DNA from: Candidatus Kapaibacterium sp.
GTDB lineage: Bacteria; Bacteroidota; Ignavibacteria; Kapaibacteriales; UBA2268
Assembly: GCA_027858275.1 (NCBI GenBank)
Contig: JAQIDA010000328.1
Coordinates: 1-13,868, forward strand
Length of the DNA: 13,868 nt
Direction of reading: 5' to 3'
The notes below the pieces were generated by a model, which searched no databases, was not told the origin of the DNA, and saw nothing but the letters and a program-made list of their open reading frames with translations. Made by a program: the position numbers and the translations under genes. Shown one piece after another: positions 7,794 to 13,868 of this stretch; the stretch's first letter is position 1; each line of letters starts with the position of its first letter.

Positions 7794-8078
7794 ATGAAAA
7801 CGCAAGTAACATTTAGACATTTGAAAACCAATACCGGCTTGCAGGACGCAGCAAATGAAACAGTAAGCAGATTTGAAAAATTTTATGACGGAATAACAAG
7901 CACTGAAGTAGTGTTTACAAATGATAATGATAAAATAGTTGAATTTACGGTTCAAGTTCTGGGAAATACAATCGTAGCTAAGGAAGGTTCCGATGATTTT
8001 CATAAAAGTTTAAATGAGGCCTCGGGTAAAATAATAAGACAATTGAAAAAATGTAAGAAAAAAAATATTTCAAACTAA
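7794..8078 (+). CDS. hpf: Ribosome hibernation promoting factor, short form (HPF/RaiA family)
   Basis: A small ribosome-binding protein that occupies the decoding region of the 30S subunit and helps hold ribosomes inactive in starved cells. The 94-residue length means only the S30AE/YfiA fold is present; the C-terminal dimerisation domain of long-form HPF is absent. Visible features are an N-terminal strand (QVTFRHLKT), a helix (GLQDAANETVSRFEKFYDGI), a strand pair (STEVVFTND, IVEFTVQVLGNTIVAKEG), then DDFHKSLNEASGKIIRQLKKCKKK, matching the family's DD...A.D....QL.K.K C-terminal helix with its basic end. A good Shine-Dalgarno (AAGAGG, 7783-7788) precedes the ATG. It has its own strong terminator. 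hprK follows, recalling the hpf-ptsN-hprK-rapZ clusters of Proteobacteria, but without ptsN. Confidence 0.92.
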   Translation: MKTQVTFRHLKTNTGLQDAANETVSRFEKFYDGITSTEVVFTNDNDKIVEFTVQVLGNTIVAKEGSDDFHKSLNEASGKIIRQLKKCKKKNISN

Positions 8079-8118
8079 TCATCTGTTTTCCATGTGAATC
8101 AAGTTTGTAATAATCAAT

Positions 8119-8152
8119 AAAAGAGCCGTGAAGTTTTCCCGGCTCTTTTTTT
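8119..8152 (+). terminator. Intrinsic terminator after hpf
   Basis: A 10-bp perfect stem (AAAAGAGCCG against CGGCTCTTTT), with further GAA/TTC pairing possible inside the 11-nt loop, runs into seven T's. It isolates hpf from hprK transcriptionally. Confidence 0.9.
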
Positions 8153-8252
8153 ATAATTCCCTAATTTGTTTTAATTATTTATCAAAACAAAATACTAAGA
8201 GCTCACTCCTGTCTCTATAATAGAAAATTTCACAAAATAAAGTGATGATGTA

Positions 8253-9269
8253 ATGAAGACTCTCGAAGACGTTCAAATAATCAGACCGGAATCCATTACG
8301 GTTGCAGAGCTGATCAAATCTCCTATTCATTTGGTAAAACTTAACGGTGATATCGGAATAAACAACAAAATTATCGATAAAAACCTATACAGACCTCAAT
8401 TAGCTTTGGCCGGATATGTCGGACTTTTCAGCTACAAACGTGTGCAGATATTTGGACATACAGAATATTTCTATCTTTATGGATTAGGAAAGGATAAAAG
8501 GGAAGAAGCATTCAAAACATTATGTGAGTTTTCAGTCCCTTGTATTGTGCTGACTAACAACCAAAAGCTCGACGAGGACCTGCTTAAAATTGCATCGGAC
8601 AACGAAATCCCTGTTTTAACTACGCCTACAGATACGACTAAAACAATTTTTTTACTGACTGAAGTTTTGGACGACCATTTTGCCGAGCAATCTGTTGTAC
8701 ACGGCTCTTTTGTAGATGTTTTCGGAGTCGGCTGTTTGTTTGTCGGCAAAAGCGGAATTGGTCAAAGTGAAATAGCTCTTGATTTGGTTGAACGCGGTCA
8801 CAGACTGGTTGCAGATGATGTAGTGATGTTTACTAAGAAAAAAGAAACCACATTGATGGGAACCGGCACAAACCTCGTGAAGCATTTTATGGAAATTCGA
8901 GGTCTGGGTATAATTGACATTAAGCAAATGTTTGGTGTAAGATCTATTCGTTTCCAAAAGAGACTTGAGATTGTTATCGAATTGATGAATTATGACAGCT
9001 CGCAGGAGTTTACTCGGACAGGTCTTGAAGATGAGCCGACATCAATAATGGGTTGCGAAATATCAACAGTGAAATTACCGATTTATCCGGGAAAAAACGT
9101 AACAGTGATAGCCGAAGTCATCGCTATGAACTATTTATTGAAAACTTATGGATACGATGCCGCACAAGTATTTGCCGATAATCTTTCGAAAGAAATTATC
9201 AAAAACAAAGGGAAAAAAGGCTTTATCGACAAACGGCATATAACTTATTTTCAAGCAGATGATGAGTAG
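8253..9269 (+). CDS. hprK: HPr kinase/phosphorylase family protein with substituted Walker A lysine
   Basis: HprK phosphorylates and dephosphorylates the PTS protein HPr on a serine, linking carbon status to gene regulation. The 338 residues include the family N-terminal domain (about 1-135; NLYRPQLALAGYVGLFSYKRVQIFG) and the C-terminal kinase domain. Conserved in the latter are His150 (HGSFVDVFGVG), Asp188-Asp189 (RGHRLVADDVV), the signature MEIRGLGIIDI with Glu214, and the C-terminal EVIAMNYLLKTYG. The P-loop reads G-K-S-G-I-G-Q-S-E at residues 165-173, where the family has G-x-S-G-x-G-K-S-E; the essential Walker A lysine is Gln171 (codon CAA, 8763-8765), and a lysine occurs instead at position 166. 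ATP binding may be lost or changed. The ATG at 8253 has no Shine-Dalgarno; a TATAAT lies at 8216-8221. No HPr or PTS gene is in view. Family membership is certain, enzyme activity is not. Confidence 0.93.
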   Translation: MKTLEDVQIIRPESITVAELIKSPIHLVKLNGDIGINNKIIDKNLYRPQLALAGYVGLFSYKRVQIFGHTEYFYLYGLGKDKREEAFKTLCEFSVPCIVLTNNQKLDEDLLKIASDNEIPVLTTPTDTTKTIFLLTEVLDDHFAEQSVVHGSFVDVFGVGCLFVGKSGIGQSEIALDLVERGHRLVADDVVMFTKKKETTLMGTGTNLVKHFMEIRGLGIIDIKQMFGVRSIRFQKRLEIVIELMNYDSSQEFTRTGLEDEPTSIMGCEISTVKLPIYPGKNVTVIAEVIAMNYLLKTYGYDAAQVFADNLSKEIIKNKGKKGFIDKRHITYFQADDE

Positions 9270-9358
9270 TTATCCAAGGCTAATTATCATAGCAGTATTG
9301 CAAGTTTTTCTTAAAAACAGATGTTGAGTGAATAAATAAATAATAGAAAATATATTAT

Positions 9359-9373
9359 TTCGTATAATACGAA
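9359..9373. promoter_or_regulatory. 15-bp palindrome overlapping a TATAAT box upstream of dsbD
   Basis: TTCGTAT-A-ATACGAA is a perfect inverted repeat with a one-base centre, 67 bp before the dsbD ATG. It contains TATAAT (9363-9368), the ideal sigma-70 -10 hexamer, but no good -35 element 17 bp upstream. The arrangement would suit a repressor site over a promoter. Confidence 0.4.
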
Positions 9374-9440
9374 TCATATAAGAAATTATATTGAGATTAA
9401 AATTAGAAATTTATTAACAAATATATAAAACAGGAAGTTT

Positions 9441-11384
9441 ATGAGACTAAATATCCTTCGTATCTGCATGGTAATGATTCTAATGTTTACTGCCGTCGGA
9501 TTGAACGCACAGACTGCTGACAAGCATGTAAAATTCGACGTCAAACCTTCGGTCACAACTGTGAAAGCCGGTGAGGAATTCACTGTTCGCATTGTTATGG
9601 AATTTGAAGACCATTGGTATACTTATGGTATTATCGAAAAAATCAATGAGGATTTTATCGGTCCTTCTCGGACAGAGATTACAATTGAACCCACAGAAGC
9701 AGTCACATTAGTAAAAATTATCGCAGAGAAGCCAAAATCAAAATATGATGAAGGTTTCGAAATGGATATTGATTATTATAAACCTCGTGGTAGATTCGAC
9801 CTGATTTTAAAAGCTGAAAAAGACCTTGATTTTTCTGTTGATAAAGTAACTACTGTTGTTTATTTGCAGCTATGTACAGATGAAAAATGTTTGGCCGGTG
9901 AAGAATACAAAACAGTTGTCGCGGCTGAAATCTATGATGCTTCAGTTACATTTGAACCGCAGGCTGAGTCTACTGATTCCGGAGAAGATGTTGCTGAGAC
10001 AACTACAGAAGAAACCTCTGCCGATCAACAAGAAGAAGAAGTATTTAAAACGCAAACCCAAAAAGACCTTGACGCCGCTCGCGAAAAGGGTATATGGTAC
10101 TTCATATTGTTTGCAGCCGGTTTTGGAGGAGTTTCATTGTTGATGCCTTGTGTGTTCCCGATGATCCCGATTACAGTGTCATTTTTCACTCAGAGAGCTG
10201 AAGAAAACAAAGGCGGCAGCGGATTGAAAGACGCCACTGCTTACGCACTCGGAATTATAGCGTTTTTCACAGGACTCGGATTTATTTTCTCTTTGATTTT
10301 CGGTCCCGCAGGGATTCAGGAATTTGCGAAGAATCCTTGGGTCTATCTCTTTATCGGCGGTATATTTATTATGTTTACATTCAACCTGCTCGGTGCGTTT
10401 GAGATTCAGATGCCGACCGGAATGATGAACAAATTGAACAAGAAAAGTCAGACAGGAAAAGGTATTGCCGCGGTTCTTCTTATGAGTTTGACATTCTCCT
10501 TAGCGTCATTCTCTTGTACCGGTCCTTTTGTAGGTGCGGTTCTGATGTCTGCTTCACAAGGTGAATGGTTCTATCCTATCATCGGAATGCTTTCGTTCTC
10601 AACCGTATTGGCAGCACCGTTCTTCCTGCTCGCGTTATTCCCCGCTGCTTTAACGGCAATGCCAAGAGCAGGCGCGTGGATGAACAACATCAAAATTGTT
10701 ATGGCATTCATCGTATTGCCGACATCATTGTATTTCATAAGCAATGCTTTTGTAGATTTCGGAATCGGTTTCTTAACAAGAGAAGTCTTCCTGTCAATAA
10801 CAGCAATGTGTATGCTCATGAATTTCTTGTATCTGCTCGGCATCTTCAAAACTGATATGGACGCACCGGTTCAACACTTAAGCGTTGCGCGTATGTTCAT
10901 GGCATTAATCTTTGGTACGTTGACCTTATTCTTTATGTCCGGATTGTTCGGCAGACAACTCGGTGAACTTGAAACATTCTTGCCTCAGTCCGAAACATCT
11001 GTAGCGGTCTCAGGCGGAACAGCGTCACACGCTGAATGGTTGACGAATTATGACGAAGCACTCGTCAAAGCTAAAGCTGAAAACAAACCGATTTTCATTG
11101 ATTTCACAGGCAAAAAATGTACGAATTGTAAAAAAATGGAACGTACAATTTTCCCGCAGGCTATGATTGCCGAACGTTTTGAAAAAATGATTCCCGTTAA
11201 GCTTATCACTGATATGCGCGGCGAACCGTATGAAACAAACAAGCAATTTCAGCAGGACAAGTTCAACACCGTTGAAATCCCCATGTATGTGATTGTAACT
11301 CCCGACGGCAAAGTCGTTGAAACAACAGCATTCACGTCCGATGTTCAGGAATTTGCCGATTTCTTGGATAAAGTATTGAAATAA
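9441..11384 (+). CDS. dsbD: Thiol:disulfide interchange protein DsbD
   Basis: Moves electrons from cytoplasmic thioredoxin across the inner membrane to periplasmic partners that reduce wrongly formed disulfides and support cytochrome c maturation. The three-domain architecture is complete in 647 residues. A signal peptide (1-24, ending LNAQ) precedes the periplasmic alpha domain (about 25-165) with its Cys145/Cys150 pair in LCTDEKC. An acidic Thr/Glu-rich linker covers about 168-208. The beta domain (about 218-500, roughly eight membrane helices) has Cys237 in LMPCVFPMIPIT and Cys359 in SFSCTGPFVG. The C-terminal thioredoxin-like gamma domain has Cys560 and Cys563 in GKKCTNCKKME and the cis-Pro segment EIPMYVI. 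All six redox cysteines are present, so it should be functional. AGGAA lies 4 nt before the ATG at 9441. The bidirectional terminator follows directly. Confidence 0.97.
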   Translation: MRLNILRICMVMILMFTAVGLNAQTADKHVKFDVKPSVTTVKAGEEFTVRIVMEFEDHWYTYGIIEKINEDFIGPSRTEITIEPTEAVTLVKIIAEKPKSKYDEGFEMDIDYYKPRGRFDLILKAEKDLDFSVDKVTTVVYLQLCTDEKCLAGEEYKTVVAAEIYDASVTFEPQAESTDSGEDVAETTTEETSADQQEEEVFKTQTQKDLDAAREKGIWYFILFAAGFGGVSLLMPCVFPMIPITVSFFTQRAEENKGGSGLKDATAYALGIIAFFTGLGFIFSLIFGPAGIQEFAKNPWVYLFIGGIFIMFTFNLLGAFEIQMPTGMMNKLNKKSQTGKGIAAVLLMSLTFSLASFSCTGPFVGAVLMSASQGEWFYPIIGMLSFSTVLAAPFFLLALFPAALTAMPRAGAWMNNIKIVMAFIVLPTSLYFISNAFVDFGIGFLTREVFLSITAMCMLMNFLYLLGIFKTDMDAPVQHLSVARMFMALIFGTLTLFFMSGLFGRQLGELETFLPQSETSVAVSGGTASHAEWLTNYDEALVKAKAENKPIFIDFTGKKCTNCKKMERTIFPQAMIAERFEKMIPVKLITDMRGEPYETNKQFQQDKFNTVEIPMYVIVTPDGKVVETTAFTSDVQEFADFLDKVLK

Positions 11385-11407
11385 AACTTCAATATAACAG
11401 AAAAAAA

Positions 11408-11443
11408 AACAGCCCCGTGATTTCTATGAATAACGGGGCTGTT
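11408..11443. terminator. Bidirectional intrinsic terminator between dsbD and the YitT-family gene
   Basis: An 11-bp perfect, G+C-rich stem (AACAGCCCCGT against ACGGGGCTGTT) has a long run of A's to its left and TTTT shortly to its right. It can therefore stop transcription from both converging genes: dsbD ends 23 bp to the left, and the minus-strand gene ends 26 bp to the right. Confidence 0.9.
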
Positions 11444-11469
11444 CTGTTTTGATAAGATTCAAAAGAATA

Positions 11470-12405
11470 TCAACTTCGCCGCTTGAACCCTCGCCCGAGA
11501 ACTTCATGTACATTGTTCACAATGACAAATGCGTCAGGATCAATCTCTTTTATCAACTCCGTCAGTTTTGCCAACTCCTTGAGAGTTACAACCGTCATAA
11601 TAACTTCTCGCTCGATATTTTTGTAGAGTCCGTGAGACATAAAAGTCGTTGCGCCTCGACTGAGGTTCTCAATAATTGTCTGAGAAATTTCCTTGTTCTT
11701 TTCACTGATTATAAACACTCCGCGTGCATAATCGAAGCCGTCAATTATTACATCAATGATACGACTCGAAAGGAAAAGAAGGAATAGGGCATACAGAGTG
11801 AGCAGCAGAGCCGGCTTGTCGGGTGACAGTCCTTTCAAACCGATTATCAACCCTGCGGCGAGAATTACAAAAAAGTCAATATACATAATTGCTTGACCGG
11901 GTTTCATTCCGTATTTCTTTTGCATAATCGCAGCGACAATGTCAGATCCGGCAGTAGTGCCTTTGTATTTGAATATTATTCCCAGACCGACACCCATTAA
12001 TATGGCACCGAGAAGCACTAAAAAGAAGAAATCATTCTGTTGCAAATTTGTAATAGTCTCAAGTTCCTGCAATCTGATAAAGTTGAATCCCGGGATGTCT
12101 CCGCGGAAAAAATCAATAAAAAAAGAATTTATTGAAAACGCGTAGAATGTTCTCACACCGAAACGTTTCCCGAGAACTTTTACTCCCCAGATATACAGTG
12201 GAACGTTAAGGACCCAGATCAATAAACCCACAGGGAGTGTTTCCCCGGATAAATAATATATCGCCATAGAAAGACCGCTTACTCCTCCGGGAACAACCTG
12301 CGCGTCAACAAGGAACACGCCGATGCCGAGAGCCATAACAGCAGAGCCTAAACCGATAAATATATACTCGGTTATTGATTGTCTGTTAAATTCAATTTTT
12401 CCCAT
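11470..12405 (-). CDS. YitT family membrane protein (DUF161 plus DUF2179)
   Basis: A 311-residue membrane protein of the widespread YitT family, whose transport or signalling role is not well established. The N-terminal part (about 12-215) has five or six hydrophobic membrane segments, with the family's VDAQVVPGGVSGLSMAIYYLSG near residue 33 and KYKGTTAGSDIVAAIMQKKYGMKPG near 160. The C-terminal cytoplasmic DUF2179 domain (about 225-305) shows VFIISEKNKEISQTIIENLSRGATTFMSHGLY, then VIMTVVTLKELAKLTELIKEIDPDAFVIVNNVHEVLGRGF, a PII-like alpha/beta pattern. The ATG at 12405 has GAGG about 9 nt upstream. A possible frameshifted small ORF ends 15 bp upstream. The family call is secure; the physiological function is unknown. 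Confidence 0.93.
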   Translation of the reverse strand: MGKIEFNRQSITEYIFIGLGSAVMALGIGVFLVDAQVVPGGVSGLSMAIYYLSGETLPVGLLIWVLNVPLYIWGVKVLGKRFGVRTFYAFSINSFFIDFFRGDIPGFNFIRLQELETITNLQQNDFFFLVLLGAILMGVGLGIIFKYKGTTAGSDIVAAIMQKKYGMKPGQAIMYIDFFVILAAGLIIGLKGLSPDKPALLLTLYALFLLFLSSRIIDVIIDGFDYARGVFIISEKNKEISQTIIENLSRGATTFMSHGLYKNIEREVIMTVVTLKELAKLTELIKEIDPDAFVIVNNVHEVLGRGFKRRS

Positions 12406-12420
12406 TTTGTCAATCCTCTT

Positions 12421-12545
12421 TTAAATATCAGCACCCAATAAATCATCAATTTCTTTGTCAAATTCATTTGACAAACCGTTATGAAGAAAGAAGATTGCTT
12501 TTATTGCAGAATAATTGACTGAAAAATCTACTATTTTTTTGTCAT
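12421..12545 (-). pseudogene. Possible frameshifted small ORF (about 41 codons) upstream of the YitT-family gene
   Basis: On the minus strand ATG ACA AAA AAA meets TAG after four codons. Adding one A to the run of seven would join it to an open frame of about 36 codons ending in TAA at 12421-12423. The predicted protein would start MTKKIVDFSVNYS and end with an acidic NEFDKEIDDLLGADI. It would stop 15 bp before the next gene's ATG and overlap its leader, suggesting an upstream peptide gene. It could be a decayed gene, a sequencing error in a homopolymer, a gene using slippage, or chance. I recognise no family. Confidence 0.3.
12454..12475. repeat. Perfect 22-bp inverted repeat upstream of the YitT-family gene
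   Basis: Arms TTTGTCAAAT and ATTTGACAAA match perfectly over 10 bp around a TC centre, 49-70 bp upstream of the YitT-family ATG. Each strand carries TTGACA inside the repeat. It resembles an operator for a dimeric regulator more than an RNA hairpin, since the 2-nt centre is too short for a loop without opening the stem ends. It lies inside the possible frameshifted ORF. Confidence 0.5.
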
Positions 12546-12576
12546 ATTTTTAATGACTTTGTGGGGGAAGGAACTG

Positions 12577-12656
12577 GCTGGAAGAAGAAGCCCATTGAAG
12601 AAAGTGGGCCTCAACTAAGAAAAACAATGGATTCTTGCCTTCGGAAGGTTTCCGAA
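12577..12656 (-). other. Two hairpins downstream of the aspartate kinase stop
   Basis: Just after the minus-strand stop, TTCGGAA and TTCCGAA (12640-12646 and 12650-12656) form a 7-bp stem with a 3-nt loop. Further along, GCCCA and TGGGC arms around 12580-12610 can pair. Neither is followed directly by a T-run, although TGTTTTTC occurs between them on the minus strand. They may act as a weak terminator or processed 3' end. Confidence 0.3.
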
Positions 12657-12659
12657 AAG

Positions 12660-13868
12660 CTATCTCACAAGAATATCATGTATCAGGTCAACCATATATC
12701 GCGCGGAATCCTGCGGCACAACAATTTTCCCTGAACCGGTTTGCGAATCAAATTCGTACCTGATAATTGAAAATTCCCGGAATTGTCTTTTCAGGCCAAA
12801 AATAGTGTTGATAAAATCTTGGTCGGATATATTGAAAATACTGACAACCGCACAGTTTGGAACAACCTCAATTTCTTTGTAATTCTGTGGATTAACCAAT
12901 GTCTTATCACGCTGCTTCAACAGAATAATGAATTTACTCGGAGCAGATGAATAACTAAAGACAGAACCTTTAGATAAAATATCTCTTCTGAGGTTTTGCT
13001 TAGCATCAGCTTTTTCGGAGGCTGAATTATATTTAATACTGATTTGAAGAAGATTTTCTTTTAGTACAATCATGGGGAGAGTCAAGTCTGATTCTTGAGC
13101 CGTGACGGAAGTAAAATCTCCTTCAGGCGTGAACGCAGAGCGATAAACAAGCTCAATGTCCTTCTCAGCAGCATAATCAATCATCAAGGGATAGAATAAT
13201 TTCAATCCGCTTACAGCGGCTTTATAGCCGTCTGAGTATGACATTTTGGGGATAGATAATGTATTTTTGACGTATTGCGGATCAGCTGTACGGAAGCCTT
13301 CCACATCTGTCCAAAATATAATTTTCTCTGCATTTAGAATGTTGGCAAGTAGCGCTGCAGTGAGATTAGAACTTTCGATTCCCATTGTCGTAATATCATT
13401 TTGCAGATTTTTTGCCACAAAACCTTGAGTAAGAACAAAACCGGATTCTTTGAGTTTCGGAATTAAATTTTCTTTAACCTTAGCAATAGTTTCATCATAA
13501 AGCGGTTTAGCTTTTCCGTGGTTTCCGTCACTGACAATAATATTTGAAGCATCGATACAATCGGGCTTGAACCCGGAATCTTGGAGAAAATGATTGACCG
13601 TGTGCAGAGCGAAAAACTCACCGAAACTGAGAATATTATCAAGAACACGCGAGCTGAGTTCACCTGTTATACTGAGACCTCTCAATAATTGGTCTATTCG
13701 CCTTGCTCCGGAGTCAATCATCTGATTTAAGCTCTCTAATATCTCCCCACTTTTCAGCAGTTCATTATTATATTTTGTATGATCATCAATGATTGAGCGA
13801 ACGATCACTTTTGCTTCCGACTCTTTGCCCTTCTCTTCCAGACGCTCTGCTGATTCAAGCTTTCGCGT
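12660..13868 (-). CDS. lysC: Aspartate kinase, 5' truncated by the window edge
   Basis: Phosphorylates aspartate, the first step towards lysine, threonine, methionine and diaminopimelate. The frame runs open to the right edge, giving 402 visible codons; the GTG at 13808 is internal, and the N-terminal KFGGTS motif lies outside. Visible are the helical segment before the active site (TRKLESAERLEEKG...IIDDHTKYNNELL), LSITGELSSRVLDNILSFGEFFA, then VLTQGFVAKNLQNDITTMGIESSNLTAALLANIL, where classical enzymes have TTLGRGGSD. WTDVEGFRTADPQYV is the nucleotide-binding family signature. After about residue 270 come two ACT-like regulatory domains (LPMIVLKENLLQISIKYN; VVPNCAVVSIFNIS), which usually bind lysine or threonine. 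No homoserine dehydrogenase domain follows, so it is monofunctional. Lysine feedback is likely but cannot be read from the sequence. Confidence 0.92.
   Translation of the reverse strand, partial: TRKLESAERLEEKGKESEAKVIVRSIIDDHTKYNNELLKSGEILESLNQMIDSGARRIDQLLRGLSITGELSSRVLDNILSFGEFFALHTVNHFLQDSGFKPDCIDASNIIVSDGNHGKAKPLYDETIAKVKENLIPKLKESGFVLTQGFVAKNLQNDITTMGIESSNLTAALLANILNAEKIIFWTDVEGFRTADPQYVKNTLSIPKMSYSDGYKAAVSGLKLFYPLMIDYAAEKDIELVYRSAFTPEGDFTSVTAQESDLTLPMIVLKENLLQISIKYNSASEKADAKQNLRRDILSKGSVFSYSSAPSKFIILLKQRDKTLVNPQNYKEIEVVPNCAVVSIFNISDQDFINTIFGLKRQFREFSIIRYEFDSQTGSGKIVVPQDSARYMVDLIHDILVR

Noticed and set aside
9856..10143. Alternative plus-strand frame inside dsbD
   Set aside because: It overlaps the confidently assigned DsbD linker and redox region; its Lys/Leu-rich translation is an out-of-frame shadow.
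13806..13808. GTG at 13808 as the start of the aspartate kinase
   Set aside because: The frame continues open for 20 more codons to the right edge with family-like sequence, and the N-terminal KFGGTS motif has not yet appeared.
1..13868. CRISPR arrays, insertion sequences, tRNA or rRNA genes, defence or biosynthetic gene clusters
   Set aside because: No regularly spaced repeats, transposase-like frames, terminal repeats or cloverleaf-like sequences were seen, and the recognisable genes are core metabolism and envelope functions.

Overview
This 13.9-kb window is A+T-rich, gene-dense chromosomal DNA made up almost entirely of housekeeping genes. It probably comes from the FCB group (Bacteroidota, Chlorobiota, Ignavibacteriota or a Kapabacteria-like lineage). 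The evidence is a short secreted protein with a type A type-IX-secretion (T9SS) C-terminal sorting domain, a split transketolase, A/T-rich leaders that often lack a Shine-Dalgarno sequence, and one box resembling the Bacteroidota sigma factor's TAnnTTTG -7 element. An HprK homologue next to hpf suggests the Chlorobi/Ignavibacteria side more than Bacteroidia, but this placement is inference.

Layout from left to right. The 3' part of a Lon-related (LonB/COG1067-type) protease gene enters from the left edge and ends in an 11-lysine tail. It is followed on the same strand by rpe (ribulose-phosphate 3-epimerase). A small T9SS-type secreted protein lies on the minus strand. After a gene-free leader of about 360 bp comes a plus-strand cluster: the transketolase N-terminal subunit, an unrecognised lipoprotein gene, and the transketolase C-terminal subunit, closed by a clear intrinsic terminator. 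Together with rpe this forms a small non-oxidative pentose-phosphate group. Next are accD (acetyl-CoA carboxylase carboxyltransferase beta subunit) and a probable outer-membrane beta-barrel protein, then short-form hpf with its own terminator, then hprK (HPr kinase/phosphorylase family), then dsbD (transmembrane thiol:disulfide reductase). A bidirectional terminator separates dsbD from the convergent minus-strand genes: a YitT-family membrane protein, a possible frameshifted small ORF upstream of it, and an aspartate kinase gene whose 5' end lies off the right edge.

I see no mobile element, CRISPR array, tRNA or rRNA. The most interesting points are these: an HprK whose Walker A lysine codon is glutamine while the rest of the family signature is intact; an uncharacterised lipoprotein gene lodged between the two halves of transketolase; a 41-codon reading frame before the YitT-family gene that opens only if one A is added to a run of seven; a 15-bp palindrome overlapping a TATAAT box upstream of dsbD; and a minimal T9SS cargo protein that is little more than a signal peptide plus sorting domain. 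I find no convincing new multi-gene defence or biosynthetic system here.
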